Below are positions 43,225 through 52,696 of a stretch of 64,000 nucleotides of DNA, in pieces. The DNA comes from Amycolatopsis jejuensis. Lineage in GTDB: Bacteria > Actinomycetota > Actinomycetes > Mycobacteriales > Pseudonocardiaceae. The position numbers and the translations under genes were made by a program. The DNA lies in assembly GCF_000717335.1 (NCBI RefSeq), contig NZ_JNYZ01000012.1:248001-312000 (forward strand), read 5' to 3'. Under the pieces are notes generated by a model. The model ran no database searches and was not told the origin of the DNA. It saw only the letters and a program-made list of their open reading frames with translations. Positions within the stretch are counted from its first letter, which is position 1; each line of letters starts with the position of its first letter.

Positions 43225-43503
43225 GTGAGCGAGAAGCCGGATCATCTGCCCCGTGACCTGACGGTTTACGTGCTCGCGCGGTTCGCCCTCGTGGCCGTGG
43301 TCGCGCTCGGGCTGTCACTGGCCGGGGTGCCGCTTCTGGTGTCCGTGCTGATCGGCCTCGTCGTGGGCCTCCCGCTGGGGTTGCTGCTCCTGCGCGGGCT
43401 CAACCAGCGCGTCACCGCCGGGCTGGCCAAACGCAACGAATCCCGCGCCCGCGCCCGTGCGGACCTGCGGGCCCAGCTGCGCGGCGACGACCCGGTCGCA
43501 TGA
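43225..43503 (+). CDS. DUF4229-like small membrane protein
   Basis: 92 residues. Two predicted helices ([23 protein letters not shown] and [20 protein letters not shown]) are followed by a basic Arg/Ala-rich tail ([16 protein letters not shown]), the layout of DUF4229 proteins. The stop overlaps the ATG of the desulfhydrase gene (ATGA), suggesting co-translation. Function unknown. Confidence 0.75.
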   Translation: MSEKPDHLPRDLTVYVLARFALVAVVALGLSLAGVPLLVSVLIGLVVGLPLGLLLLRGLNQRVTAGLAKRNESRARARADLRAQLRGDDPVA

Positions 43504-44576
43504 GCAAGCTGCACAGCCGGGCCTGGGTCCGCGAGGCCGTCCGGATCATCGAGGCCGACGCCAACCGCAGTGCCGACACCCATCTCCACGTGTTCCCGCT
43601 CCCGCCCGAATGGGGCATCGACCTCTACCTCAAGGACGAGTCGGTCCACCCCACCGGCTCGCTCAAGCACCGGCTCGCGCGGTCGCTGATCCTGTACGGC
43701 CTGGTCAACGGCCAGATCGGCCCGAACACCGTGCTGGTCGAGGCGTCCAGCGGGTCGACTGCGGTCTCCGAGGCGTACTTCGCGCGGATGCTGGGGCTGC
43801 GGTTCGTCACGGTCGTGCCGCGGCGGACGAGCAAGGAGAAGGTCGCGCTCATCGAGTTCTACGGCGGGGAGTGTCACTTCGTCGACGAGGCACCCGCGAT
43901 GTACCCGGAGGCCGAGCGGCTGGCCGCCGAAAGCCACGGCCACTACCTCGACCAGTTCACCTACGCCGAGCGCGCCACCGACTGGCGGGGCAACAACAAC
44001 ATCGCCGAGTCCGTTTTCGCGCAGATGCGCGCCGAACGCCATCCGGTGCCGTCGTGGATCGTGGTCGGCGCGGGGACCGGCGGGACGAGCGCGACGTTCG
44101 GCCGGTACGTCCGGTACAAGCGGCACACCACCAAGATCTGCGTGGTGGACCCGGAAAACTCGTCGTTCTACGGCGCCTGGGAAACCGGCGCGGTGGACTA
44201 CGCGACCGGGATGCCGTCGCGGATCGAGGGAATCGGCAGGCCGCGGTGTGAACCGTCGTTCGTGCCCGGCGTGATCGACGAGATGTTCCAGGTCCCGGAC
44301 GCCGGCTCGCTTGCGGCGATCCGGCTGCTGCGCGACCGCACCGGCCACTGGGCGGGCGGCTCGACGGGTACCAACCTGTACGGTGCTTTCCTGCTGATCT
44401 CGCACATGCTGGCGGAAGGTCAGGCGGGCTCGGTGGTCACGCTGCTGTGCGACGGCGGCGAACGGTACGCGAACACCTACTACTCCGACGACTGGCTCGT
44501 CGAGCAAGGCATGGACCTGACCCCGCACCGGGCGAAGTTCGACGAGTTCCTGCTCACCGGCCGCTTCGACGGCTAG
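43500..44576 (+). CDS. PLP-dependent cysteine desulfhydrase (Cds1-like, cysteine synthase fold)
   Basis: 358 residues, fold type II. PLP binds Lys56 in [33 protein letters not shown] is the substrate loop, and [19 protein letters not shown] binds phosphate. The long segment [20 protein letters not shown] and the ending are highly like M. tuberculosis Cds1 (Rv3684), which degrades L-cysteine to H2S, pyruvate and ammonia. Cysteine synthase-like activity cannot be excluded. It overlaps menA tail to tail by 4 bp. Confidence 0.82.
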   Translation: MSKLHSRAWVREAVRIIEADANRSADTHLHVFPLPPEWGIDLYLKDESVHPTGSLKHRLARSLILYGLVNGQIGPNTVLVEASSGSTAVSEAYFARMLGLRFVTVVPRRTSKEKVALIEFYGGECHFVDEAPAMYPEAERLAAESHGHYLDQFTYAERATDWRGNNNIAESVFAQMRAERHPVPSWIVVGAGTGGTSATFGRYVRYKRHTTKICVVDPENSSFYGAWETGAVDYATGMPSRIEGIGRPRCEPSFVPGVIDEMFQVPDAGSLAAIRLLRDRTGHWAGGSTGTNLYGAFLLISHMLAEGQAGSVVTLLCDGGERYANTYYSDDWLVEQGMDLTPHRAKFDEFLLTGRFDG

Positions 44577-45442
44577 AACGCCAGCGCCACCACGCTCAGC
44601 ACGGCCCACGCGAGCATGGCCAGCCCGGTGTCGCGCAGGGCCGGGATCAGTTCGCGGCCTTTGCGGCCGCCGCCGACGGCTTGCACGGACTTCAGCAGCA
44701 TCGGCGCGGTCACGAAGGTGATGAACAGCAGCGGGTGCACGACGCCGAGCGCGATGGTGAGCAGGTACGGGACCGTGACCAGCGTCAGGTACATCCGGCG
44801 CGTGCCGCGGTCGCCGAGGCGGGTGGCGAGGGTGCGCTTGCCCGACTCGAGGTCCGTCGGGATGTCCCGCAGGTTGTTCGCCACCAGCACCGCCATCGAG
44901 AAGCAGCCGACGGCCACCGCACAGCCAAGGCCTTCCCAGCTGACACGACCGGCCTGCACGTACAGCGTGCCCAGCACCCCGGCGAGCCCGAAGAACACGA
45001 AGACCGCGATCTCGCCGAAACCGTAGTAGCCGTAAGGCTTTTTGCCGCCGGTGTAGAACCACGCGCCGAGAATGCACAGCCCGCCCATCGCGAGCAGCCA
45101 CCAGTACCCACTCAGCGCGACGAGCGCCAGCCCCAGCACGCCCGCCAGCCCGAGACAGGCGAGCGCGGCCCGCAGCACCGCCTTCGGCGCGGCGGTACCG
45201 GACCCGACGAGCCGCAGCGGACCGACGCGGTTCTCGTCGGTACCGCGGATGCCGTCGGAGTAGTCGTTGGCGAAGTTCACGCCGACGATCAGCGACAGCG
45301 CGACCAGCAACGCGAGCAGCGCCCGCCACCACGAGAACGCATCGAGCGCGATCGCCGCCCCGGTACCCGCCACGACCGGCGCGATCGCATTGGGCAGCGT
45401 CCGGGGACGGGCGCCTTCGATCCACTCACTGACTGTCGCCAT
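44573..45442 (-). CDS. menA: 1,4-dihydroxy-2-naphthoate polyprenyltransferase
   Basis: 289 residues, about nine membrane helices. The prenyl-diphosphate-binding Asp motifs are [15 protein letters not shown] and [21 protein letters not shown]. It attaches the polyprenyl tail to DHNA during menaquinone synthesis. It is encoded on the minus strand downstream of menE, separated by a compound palindromic repeat. It corresponds to Rv0534c. Confidence 0.95.
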   Translation of the reverse strand: MATVSEWIEGARPRTLPNAIAPVVAGTGAAIALDAFSWWRALLALLVALSLIVGVNFANDYSDGIRGTDENRVGPLRLVGSGTAAPKAVLRAALACLGLAGVLGLALVALSGYWWLLAMGGLCILGAWFYTGGKKPYGYYGFGEIAVFVFFGLAGVLGTLYVQAGRVSWEGLGCAVAVGCFSMAVLVANNLRDIPTDLESGKRTLATRLGDRGTRRMYLTLVTVPYLLTIALGVVHPLLFITFVTAPMLLKSVQAVGGGRKGRELIPALRDTGLAMLAWAVLSVVALAF

Positions 45443-45494
45443 GCCCCGTATTCAACGCCATCCGATCTTCACCCGTCCGGGGACTGGCCCCAAG

Positions 45495-45577
45495 TCCGTG
45501 AAGGCCACCTTCACGGACTCTGAGTCTGTGAAGGGAACCATGAGGGAATCTGATTCCGTGAAGGTTCCCTTCACGGA
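45495..45577. repeat. Palindromic repeat locus C (23-bp plus 53-bp form)
   Basis: The 23-bp short form, TCCGTGAAGG-CCA-CCTTCACGGA (45495-45517), is followed 7 bases later by a 53-bp long form (45525-45577) with the same arms and GGAATCTGATTCC centre as other loci. The right end of the long form contains the menE stop codon. Confidence 0.9.
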
Positions 45578-46722
45578 ATGAGGCTGGCCAGCACGGCGGC
45601 CCGGTCGATCTTGCCCGGGCCGCGTAGCGGGAGCGCGGCAGCGAACTCGACGCGTTTCGGCGTCGCCGCGGCGCCCAGTTCCGCGCGGACGGCGGCGCAC
45701 AGCGACGCGCCATCGACGTCGTGCTCAACAACGACCATCGCGACGACCGCCTCGCCCCACTCTGGATCCGGGATACCGACGACGCACGCCTCGCGGACCC
45801 CAGGCTGTCCACCCAACACCCGCTCGATCGCCGCAGCGGACACCTTGACCCCGCCGGTGTTGATCACGTCGTCGGCCCGCCCGAGGACCTCGATCCGGCC
45901 GTCCGGCAGGAGACGCCCGCGGTCGGACGTGCGGAACCAGCCGTCCTGGAACGACGCGGCAGTGAGCTCAGGCGCCAGCCGATAGCCGTGCGACAACACG
46001 GCGCCGGAAATGCGTAACCGCTCCTCGGTGTCAGGCTCCACGCGTACGCCGTCGAGAGGGACACCGTCGTACACGCAGCCACTGGCCGTCTCACTCATCC
46101 CGTACGCGGGCACGATGCGCACGCCCGCGTCGGCAGCCCGCGTACGCAGCTTCGGTGACGTCGCCGCGGCGCCCAGCACGATCGCGTCGAACGCCTTCGC
46201 GGCGGCGAGGCCTGCACCGCCGTCGTCCAACAACCGGACGAGCTGCGTCGGCACGAGCGCGGTGTACCTCGGCCCGTCCGAAGCGAGCACCGGAGCCGCG
46301 GCGGTGGCGAACTCGTCGGGACGGAAGCCGACGCCGGTCAGCAACGACGGCTTCGTCCCCGCCAAACGCGCCCGGACCAGCACTTGCAGCCCGCCGATGT
46401 AGTGCGCGGGCGTCGCGAGCAGCCAGTGCCCGGGGCCGCCGAGCCGCACGTGCGTGGCGGTCGCCGACGCGACAAGCGCCCGCGGCGACAGCAGCACCCC
46501 CTTCGGCGTGCCAGTGGACCCGGATGTGGCGATCACCACGGCGGTTTCCGGCTCGACCGGCTGCTCCGGCGCCATCGCCTCGAGCAGTGCGGGCGCCGAC
46601 GGGTCCGCGGCGTTCAGCGGCAGCACCGCCGGGCCACCGTCGAGGGCAGCCGCCGCCGCTTCGTCGAGGGCGGTGATCGCTGCCGCGCTTCCGTCGAGCC
46701 ACATCACCTGCACGAGAGACAC
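45571..46722 (-). CDS. menE: o-Succinylbenzoate-CoA ligase
   Basis: 383 residues, an adenylate-forming enzyme shorter than FadD, as usual for MenE. Motifs: VVIATSGSTGTPKGVLLSPR, YGMSETASGC, GWFRTSDRGRLL, GRADDVINTGGVKV and the Lys in RGPGKIDRAAVL. It makes OSB-CoA for MenB. The GTG at 46722 lies 2 bases after the menB stop, so menB-menE-menA run as a unit. The last codons (ATT CCG TGA) lie within the palindromic repeat at locus C, which supplies the stop. Confidence 0.92.
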   Translation of the reverse strand: MSLVQVMWLDGSAAAITALDEAAAAALDGGPAVLPLNAADPSAPALLEAMAPEQPVEPETAVVIATSGSTGTPKGVLLSPRALVASATATHVRLGGPGHWLLATPAHYIGGLQVLVRARLAGTKPSLLTGVGFRPDEFATAAAPVLASDGPRYTALVPTQLVRLLDDGGAGLAAAKAFDAIVLGAAATSPKLRTRAADAGVRIVPAYGMSETASGCVYDGVPLDGVRVEPDTEERLRISGAVLSHGYRLAPELTAASFQDGWFRTSDRGRLLPDGRIEVLGRADDVINTGGVKVSAAAIERVLGGQPGVREACVVGIPDPEWGEAVVAMVVVEHDVDGASLCAAVRAELGAAATPKRVEFAAALPLRGPGKIDRAAVLASLIP

Positions 46723-46724
46723 CG

Positions 46725-47648
46725 TCAGTAGTAGTACGGGTAGTCCGACCAGTCCGGGTCGCGTTTCTCCAGGAAGGAGTCGCGGCCCTCGACGGCCTCG
46801 TCCTGCATGTAGGCCAGCCGGGTGGTTTCGCCGGCGAAGAGCTGCTGCCCGACGAGCCCGTCGTCGATCGCGTTGAAGGCGTACTTCAGCATCCGCTGCG
46901 CGGTCGGCGACTTGCCGACGATCGCCCAGCCCCACTCCAGCGCGACCTTCTCCAGCGACGCATGCGGCACGACCTCGTTCACCGCGCCCATCCGCTGCAT
47001 CTGCTCGGCGGTGTACTCGCGGCCGAGGAAGAAGATCTCCCGCGCGAACTTCTGCCCGACCTGCCTGGCCAGACCAGCGGAGCCGTAGCCGGCGTCGAAC
47101 GAGCCGACGTCGGCGTCGGTCTGCTTGAACCGGGCGTGCTCGGCCGAGGCGAGGGTGAGATCGCACACCACGTGCAGCGAATGCCCGCCACCCGCGGCCC
47201 ATCCGGGTACCACGGCGACCACCGGTTTCGGCATGAACCGGATCAGCCGCTGGACCTCGAGGATGTGCAGCCGCCCGGCGCGCGCCGGGTCGACCGTGTC
47301 GGAGGTCTCCCCGCTTGCGTACTGATACCCGGACCTTCCGCGAATACGCTGGTCACCGCCGGAGCAAAACGCCCAGCCACCGTCTTTGGGGGACGGGCCG
47401 TTGCCGGTGAGCAGGACGCAGCCGACGTCCGGGCTCATCCGGGCGTGGTCGAGCGCTCGGTAGAGCTCGTCGACGGTGTGCGGCCGGAAGGCGTTGCGGA
47501 CTTCCGGGCGGTCGAAGGCGATCCGGACCACCCGTTTGCCGGAGCGGGCATCGCGCGAACGGTGGTAGGTGATGTCGGTGAAGGAGAAACCTCCGACCTC
47601 GGACCAGGCGGCGGGGTCGAACAGCTCGGAAACTCGGGCGTCATCCAC
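46725..47648 (-). CDS. menB: 1,4-dihydroxy-2-naphthoyl-CoA synthase
   Basis: 307 residues, crotonase fold. Signature segments are FDRPEVRNAFRPHTVDELY, WAFCSGGDQRIRGRSGY, VPGWAAGGGHSLHVVCDLT and TDADVGSFDAGYGS. It closes the second ring of the naphthoquinone from OSB-CoA. The GTG at 47648 lacks a ribosome site and is 7 nt after TATTCT on the minus strand, supporting a leaderless start. It is divergent from menD, with overlapping -10 elements. Confidence 0.95.
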   Translation of the reverse strand: MDDARVSELFDPAAWSEVGGFSFTDITYHRSRDARSGKRVVRIAFDRPEVRNAFRPHTVDELYRALDHARMSPDVGCVLLTGNGPSPKDGGWAFCSGGDQRIRGRSGYQYASGETSDTVDPARAGRLHILEVQRLIRFMPKPVVAVVPGWAAGGGHSLHVVCDLTLASAEHARFKQTDADVGSFDAGYGSAGLARQVGQKFAREIFFLGREYTAEQMQRMGAVNEVVPHASLEKVALEWGWAIVGKSPTAQRMLKYAFNAIDDGLVGQQLFAGETTRLAYMQDEAVEGRDSFLEKRDPDWSDYPYYY

Positions 47649-47654
47649 GTTTGG

Positions 47655-47661
47655 GAGAATA
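47655..47661. promoter_or_regulatory. Overlapping divergent -10 elements of menB and the menD leader
   Basis: GAGAATA contains the minus-strand -10 TATTCT (47661-47656) for menB and a plus-strand GAGAAT (47655-47660) for the menD leader ORF. Each ends 7 nt before a GTG, so polymerase can occupy only one at a time. Confidence 0.5.
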
Positions 47662-47667
47662 GGACCT

Positions 47668-47709
47668 GTGGACTCAGTCGAGAGCGATGCATCAGGGGTC
47701 TGCCGGTGA
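47668..47709 (+). CDS. Leader ORF overlapping menD (13 aa)
   Basis: GTG 47668 is 7 nt after GAGAAT, so a leaderless transcript would start here. The 13-residue frame (MDSVESDASGVCR) ends in TGA overlapping the menD GTG (GTGA). menD has only a weak purine stretch upstream, so its translation may depend on this ORF. The same design precedes the thioesterase at 9180. Confidence 0.35.
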   Translation: MDSVESDASGVCR

Positions 47710-49382
47710 ACCCTTCCACCGCGCAGGCCAGGGTCATCGTCGACGAACTGGTCCGCAACACCGTCTCGCACGTGGTGCTGTGCCCGGGCTCCCGCAACGC
47801 GCCGCTGTCCATCGCGCTGTACGACGCCGCGGCCTCCGGGCGGGTGAAGCTGCACGTTCGCATCGATGAGCGGGGCGCCGCCTTCCTTGCGCTGGGGATC
47901 GCCGCGCGTACCGGCCGTCCCGCCGCAGTGGTCTGCACCTCCGGGACCGCGGCGGCCAACTTCCACCCGGCCGTGCTGGAGGCCGACCGCGCCGGGGTGC
48001 CGCTGATCGTGCTCACCGCCGACCGGCCGCCGGAGCTGCGGGCAGCCGGGGCGAGCCAGGTCATCGACCAGTACCAGCTGTACGGCGACGCCGTCCGGTA
48101 CTTCGACGAGCTGGCCGTTGCCGAGCGCCGGGCCGGGCAGAACTCCTACTGGCGCAGCCAGATCTGCCGCGCGTGGAATGCCTCGTACGGCGAGTGGCGC
48201 TGCGGTCCGGTGCACCTCAACATCCCGTTCCGCGACCCGCTGGTGCCCGACCTCGACGATGACGGCCAGTGGTACGAATCGCTCGAAGGCCGCCCCGACG
48301 GCGAACGCTGGACTGAGCTGCCCGACTTCGGCGCGCTGCCGTCGTTCGTGGTGCCCTCGGCGCGGCACGGCCTGGTGATCGCGTGCGATACGGGGGTGCA
48401 AGCCGCCAGCGAATGGGCCGAACAGCACGGCTGGCCGGTGGTGTCGGAGACCGGCGGCCTCGGGTTGTCCGGCGCGACGGCGATATCGTCCGGTGCGTGG
48501 CTGCTCGGGGTCGAGGAGTTCATCTCGCGGCATCGTCCGGAGCAGGTGTTGTGCCTCGGCCGTCCGACGGTGTTCCGGCAGGTGCAGAAGGTGCTGTCGC
48601 ACCCAGAGGTCGAGGTGCTGATGGTCCGCCCGGACTCGGATTGGCCGGCGCCTGCGCACAACGTCCGCCAGGTCGGGCAGTGGTTTGCCGAGCCCACGAA
48701 ACCGGCGGACCCGGAGTGGCTCGCGAGCTGGCAGCGCGCCGACGCCGCCGCCAGCCGCGCCGTCTCCGCGGCACTGGCCGCCGAACCGTGGCCGAGCGGC
48801 GTGCGAGTGGCGGCCGAACTGGTGGACGCGCTGCCCGAAGGTGCGCTGCTGGTGGTCGGCTCGTCGAATCCGACGCGGGATGTCGCGCTCGCCGGACGGC
48901 TGCGGCCGGACGTCCTGGTGCACCGCAACCGCGGCGTGGCGGGCATCGACGGCATGGTGTCCACGGCCATCGGCGCGGCCACCGTGCACCGGGCGCCGTC
49001 GTATGCGCTGCTGGGCGACCTGACGTTCCTGCACGACGCGTCCGGCCTGCTCACCGGGCCGGCGGAGCAACGGCCGGACCTGACGATCGTGGTACTGAAC
49101 GACGACGGCGGCGGCATTTTCTCGCTGCTGGAACAGGGCGCGCCGGAACATGCGGCGAGCTTCGAGCGGGTCTTCGGGACCCCGCATGGCGCGGATCTGG
49201 GTGCGTTGTGCGCGGGTTACCGGGTGCCGCACGTGGCGGCGGAGACGATCGAGGAGTTCCGCGCGGCGTTGCAGCCGGCGCCGGGGTTGCGGGTGGTGGA
49301 GGTCCGGGTGGACCGCGAACAGCACCGTGACCTGCATGCGCGTCTGCGGGCCGCGGTGGCGGAAGCGGTCGGGACGGTCTGA
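47706..49382 (+). CDS. menD: SEPHCHC synthase (MenD, ThDP-dependent)
   Basis: 558 residues from GTG 47706. The start MNPSTAQARVIVDELVRNTV aligns with mycobacterial MenD. LCPGSRNAPLSIAL, RIDERGAAFLALG and CTSGTAAANFHPAVLEA form the Pyr domain; LLGDLTFLHDASGLL and LNDDGGGIFSLLEQ form the ThDP/Mg region. It joins isochorismate and 2-oxoglutarate. It may be coupled to a 13-codon leader ORF. A triple 30-bp cassette begins 8 bases after the stop. Confidence 0.95.
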   Translation: MNPSTAQARVIVDELVRNTVSHVVLCPGSRNAPLSIALYDAAASGRVKLHVRIDERGAAFLALGIAARTGRPAAVVCTSGTAAANFHPAVLEADRAGVPLIVLTADRPPELRAAGASQVIDQYQLYGDAVRYFDELAVAERRAGQNSYWRSQICRAWNASYGEWRCGPVHLNIPFRDPLVPDLDDDGQWYESLEGRPDGERWTELPDFGALPSFVVPSARHGLVIACDTGVQAASEWAEQHGWPVVSETGGLGLSGATAISSGAWLLGVEEFISRHRPEQVLCLGRPTVFRQVQKVLSHPEVEVLMVRPDSDWPAPAHNVRQVGQWFAEPTKPADPEWLASWQRADAAASRAVSAALAAEPWPSGVRVAAELVDALPEGALLVVGSSNPTRDVALAGRLRPDVLVHRNRGVAGIDGMVSTAIGAATVHRAPSYALLGDLTFLHDASGLLTGPAEQRPDLTIVVLNDDGGGIFSLLEQGAPEHAASFERVFGTPHGADLGALCAGYRVPHVAAETIEEFRAALQPAPGLRVVEVRVDREQHRDLHARLRAAVAEAVGTV

Positions 49383-49389
49383 CCGAAGC

Positions 49390-49474
49390 GCCCCAATGTG
49401 GCATTGGGTGCGTGGGATGCAGCGAATGTGGCGTTGGGTGCGTGGGATGCAGCGAATGTGGCATTGGGGTGCGG
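49390..49474. repeat. Triple 30-bp intergenic repeat cassette, copy 2
   Basis: AATG cores at 49396, 49426 and 49456 have exact 30-bp spacing and the linker GTGGGATGCAGCG twice. Cores read AATG-TGG-CATT (middle one CGTT), i.e. the complementary centre to copy 1. Outer CCCCAATG and CATTGGGG can pair. Confidence 0.85.
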
Positions 49475-49560
49475 TTCCCAGTGGGTAAGAAACCGCCCTT
49501 CGGACGTACCTTTGCGGTGCCCGGCTGGCTACGTTCGGTCGCATCACCTTCAGGGAGGGA

Positions 49561-51081
49561 ATGCGCATGCGATCGAGAACTCGGGCTGGGATCGGGGCTG
49601 CCGCAGCGGGGGTCGTGGCCGTGTTGCTGGCCGGGACCGCCTCCGCGGCGCCCGCGCCCGGCACGCCGGGGGTCGGGGACCCGTACTACCCCAAGGCCGG
49701 CAACGGCGGCACCGACGTGCTGCACTACGACATCCGCCTCACCTACCAGCCGGCCACCGACTTGCTGTCAGGCACCACGACCCTGCTGCTCACCGCGACC
49801 CAGGACCTGTCGCGGTTCGACCTCGACTTCGCGCTCAAGGCGTCGAATGTGCTGGTCGACAACCGGCCCGCGCAGTTCACGAACCAGAACGGCGACGGCG
49901 AGCTCGTGATCACCCCGGCGAAGCCGCTGGCCAAGGGGCAGACCGCGACGGTCGTCGTGAGCTACGCCGACACGCCGTCCACGGCCAAGATCGGCACGCT
50001 CAACGGGTGGAAGAAGGGGTCCTTCGGCGCGCTCGGCATCGATGAGCCGCAGAGCGCGCAGTGGTGGTTCCCGTCCAACGACCACCCCACCGACCGGGCG
50101 ACCTACGACGTGTCGATCGAGGCGCCGGACGGTCTCGCCGCCCTCTCGAACGGCTCGCTCGTGCGCAAGACCAAGAGCCGGGCCGGCTGGACGCGGTGGA
50201 AGTGGCGCAGCACGCAGCCGCAGGCGACGTATCTGACGTCGTTCATCGTCGGCAAGTACGAGGTGGTCCAGTCCACTACGCCGGACAACAAGCCGTTCGT
50301 CACCGCCTACGGTGCGGATCTCGGCGATTCCCTTTACGCGGCAAAGGCAAGCGTGGAGCGGACACCGGAGATCAACGCGTTCCTCGCCACGCAGTTCGGC
50401 CCGTACCCGTTCGAGGCCGAGGGCGGCGTCGTGACCAGCGGCATCGGCTTCTCGCTGGAGAACCAGACCCGGCCGACCTACGGCGCGCGCAACTTCGCCG
50501 CCGGGTCCAACACCACGTTGATCGCGCACGAGAACGCGCACCAGTGGTTCGGCGACAACGTTTCCCTCGGCAAGTGGAGCGACATCTGGCTCAACGAGGG
50601 CTTCGCGTCGTACGCCGAGTACCTGTGGTCCGAGCACGAAGGCGAAGGCACGACGGCAGAACTCGCGCAGTACGCGTACGACTCCTACGCCGCCGACAAC
50701 GCCTTCTGGCAGGTGCTGCCGGGCGACCCGGGCGAAGCGAACCAGTTCGACGGAGCGGTGTACGACCGCGGCGCGATGGCGTTGCAAGCACTGCGCACCG
50801 AGGTCGGCGACGACGCGTTCTTCGCGATTCTCAAGCAGTGGCAGGCGGCGAAGACGGGTAAGTCCGCGGTGATCCCGGAGTTCGTCGCGCTGGCGGAGAA
50901 GGTGTCGGGTAAGCCGTTGCAGGCGTTGTTCCAGACGTGGCTGTTCACGAAGGGCAAGCCGGCCGTCGGTCCTAACGGGACGGTGGCGGCCGCGAAGTCG
51001 TTCGCGGCGCCGGTGAAGCCGAAGTCGTGGGATCAGATCCGGGCCAACCACCGGGCATTGGCGGCGGACGGCAGGCACTGA
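49561..51081 (+). CDS. Secreted M1 family zinc metallopeptidase
   Basis: 506 residues with a signal peptide cut after TASA (about residue 29). An N-terminal beta domain precedes the catalytic domain: GFSLENQTRP replaces the GAMEN exopeptidase motif, and zinc is bound by His323, His327 (HENAHQWFGDN) and Glu346 (WLNEGFASYAEYLW). A Tyr-containing region near YDRGAMALQAL follows. The C-terminal ERAP-like domain is missing, as in short actinobacterial members. It probably trims peptides outside the cell. GGGAGGG precedes the ATG. Confidence 0.9.
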   Translation: MRMRSRTRAGIGAAAAGVVAVLLAGTASAAPAPGTPGVGDPYYPKAGNGGTDVLHYDIRLTYQPATDLLSGTTTLLLTATQDLSRFDLDFALKASNVLVDNRPAQFTNQNGDGELVITPAKPLAKGQTATVVVSYADTPSTAKIGTLNGWKKGSFGALGIDEPQSAQWWFPSNDHPTDRATYDVSIEAPDGLAALSNGSLVRKTKSRAGWTRWKWRSTQPQATYLTSFIVGKYEVVQSTTPDNKPFVTAYGADLGDSLYAAKASVERTPEINAFLATQFGPYPFEAEGGVVTSGIGFSLENQTRPTYGARNFAAGSNTTLIAHENAHQWFGDNVSLGKWSDIWLNEGFASYAEYLWSEHEGEGTTAELAQYAYDSYAADNAFWQVLPGDPGEANQFDGAVYDRGAMALQALRTEVGDDAFFAILKQWQAAKTGKSAVIPEFVALAEKVSGKPLQALFQTWLFTKGKPAVGPNGTVAAAKSFAAPVKPKSWDQIRANHRALAADGRH

Positions 51082-51087
51082 CCTTCC

Positions 51088-51127
51088 GGGAGTGGCTGTG
51101 CCCGTTCCGACCGGCGCAGCCGCTCCC
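51088..51127 (+). terminator. Hairpin after the M1 peptidase gene
   Basis: GGGAGTGGCTG (51088-51098) pairs with CAGCCGCTCCC (51117-51127) with one G-U wobble and an 18-nt loop. Confidence 0.4.
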
Positions 51128-51130
51128 CAC

Positions 51131-51136
51131 TAAGCT
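51131..51136 (+). promoter_or_regulatory. Leaderless -10 element (TAAGCT)
   Basis: TAAGCT ends 6 nt before GTG 51143. Confidence 0.45.
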
Positions 51137-51142
51137 CGCGGT

Positions 51143-51580
51143 GTGGCGGCACGGCGGATACCGGCGAAGCGGATCGGATGGTTCGCTGTGCTCGGGGTGG
51201 CCTCGCTGCTCACCTTGATGTGCATCGGCCTGGTCTTCGCCGCGGTACGCAACGACAACGCGATCGCGGCGCACCTCGGCACCGCGACGGCCACCGTGGA
51301 ATCCGTGAACTTCGACCGCACGATCATCCAGTACCAGACCCCGGACGGCGTCGTGCACAGCCCGGCCACCGGCATCCTCTACCCGTCGGGCCTGAAAGCG
51401 GGCCAGCTGGTCGCCATCGAGTACGACGCGACGAACCCGGACCTCACCAGGGTCGCCGGCCGCACGGCGACGCTCACCTTGCTGCCGGTCGGCGTCACCC
51501 TGCTGGTGACCTGGCTGGTGGCGGTCCCGCTGCTGTGGTGGCTGCGCCGGCTGATCAAGCGGGACCCGGTTCCGGCTTGA
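51143..51580 (+). CDS. DUF3592 membrane protein
   Basis: 145 residues. Two helices (about 10-34 and 113-135) flank a small beta domain (GTATATVESVNFDRTIIQYQ...GLKAGQLVAIEYDATNPDLTRVAGR), the DUF3592 layout. Function unknown. It appears to be a single-gene leaderless unit. Confidence 0.8.
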   Translation: MAARRIPAKRIGWFAVLGVASLLTLMCIGLVFAAVRNDNAIAAHLGTATATVESVNFDRTIIQYQTPDGVVHSPATGILYPSGLKAGQLVAIEYDATNPDLTRVAGRTATLTLLPVGVTLLVTWLVAVPLLWWLRRLIKRDPVPA

Positions 51581-51680
51581 CCTCCGAGGTGGCCTGAAGG
51601 CGTTTCGGCGCCTGGGTCAGCCATGCTTCGCGGACCAGCCGCTGGATGAGGTGGTGGTGATCCCGGCACAATAGCGCCGG

Positions 51681-52520
51681 TCAGGTGCTGATTCCTGCGG
51701 TCTCCTGCCACCAGCCCAGCACCTCGTCGGCCACCCCCGGGGCCGCCACGAGCAGGCCGTCGGTGGGCAGCGCAGCGTCCTCCCCGTGCTTGTCCAGCAC
51801 GACGGCGCCCGCTTCGATCGCCATCGCGACCGAGCCCGCGACGTCCCATTCGTGGTAGCTGTGCAGTACCGCCGCAGCTGCGTGCCCGAGCGCGACCTGC
51901 GCGATCGACAGCGCCGCCGAGCCCAGCACCCGGACCCCCGCGTGGGCGGCGGCCGCGCGTTCGATGAACTCGCCCATTCCCGGCCACGGACCCTTGCGCG
52001 CCAGCTCCGTGCACACGATTGCGCCCGCCGTTCCCCGGCGGTCCGTCAGCTGCACGGGTTTGCCGTTCGCACGGGCGCCGCGGCCTCGGGCGGCGGCGTA
52101 GATCTGCGCCCGGTACGGGTCGGCGACCACGCCGACCACCGGGCCGCTCGCGTCGACCAGGGCGAGGCTGTACGCACACCACGGCACCCCGGCCACGTAG
52201 TTCGCGGTGCCGTCGACCGAGTCGACCACCCAGCGGTACTCCGCGACGTCCGCCCCGTGGTCAGCGCCGAATTCGTGGCCGACCACCGGAACGCCGGGGA
52301 ATTCCGCGGTCAGTACACGTCTGGTGTGCCGTTCCAGGATGCGGTCGGTGTCGGTGACCCAGTCGAAGGGCGAGTCGAGCGTCGCCGGGTGGGCGCCACG
52401 GCCAGCGGTCGCGGTGATCACGTCGGTGGCGTCGTTCGCCAGCCGCCCGGCGACCTCGAGCGCTCGCGAGAGCAGCCCGGGTTCCACGGGCCGCGACGGC
52501 CTGGAGGACAAGAGGGTCAT
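51681..52520 (-). CDS. Inositol monophosphatase family protein
   Basis: 279 residues. Metal-binding motifs are GHEFGADHG, WVVDSVDGTANYV (the usual DPIDGT is DSVDGT) and WDVAGSVAMAIEAGA. It should dephosphorylate a small phosphate ester such as inositol-1-phosphate or histidinol phosphate; which one cannot be told. It is transcribed away from the glycosyltransferase pair. Confidence 0.86.
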   Translation of the reverse strand: MTLLSSRPSRPVEPGLLSRALEVAGRLANDATDVITATAGRGAHPATLDSPFDWVTDTDRILERHTRRVLTAEFPGVPVVGHEFGADHGADVAEYRWVVDSVDGTANYVAGVPWCAYSLALVDASGPVVGVVADPYRAQIYAAARGRGARANGKPVQLTDRRGTAGAIVCTELARKGPWPGMGEFIERAAAAHAGVRVLGSAALSIAQVALGHAAAAVLHSYHEWDVAGSVAMAIEAGAVVLDKHGEDAALPTDGLLVAAPGVADEVLGWWQETAGIST

Positions 52521-52682
52521 GCCTGCTTAGTCTGGGCGCGGATGGTGTCCGGGACACGACCGGCAGATGACATGTCGTGGGGAATTCGTCGACGGTCCGT
52601 GGCCGGAAGCGGACGCTGCGCAGTGTTTCGCCACCGTTGGCCGGTCCGTCACGCGGGATTGGCCCGTCTCACCTGCGGCTTT

Positions 52683-52693
52683 GTCACAGTGAC
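52683..52693. promoter_or_regulatory. Palindrome GTCACAGTGAC at the first glycosyltransferase start
   Basis: A perfect 5-bp inverted repeat around one base lies 3 bases before GTG 52697 and overlaps the likely -10 (CACAGT 52685-52690, 6 nt before the GTG). It could be an operator; no regulator is assigned. Confidence 0.3.
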
Positions 52694-52696
52694 CGC

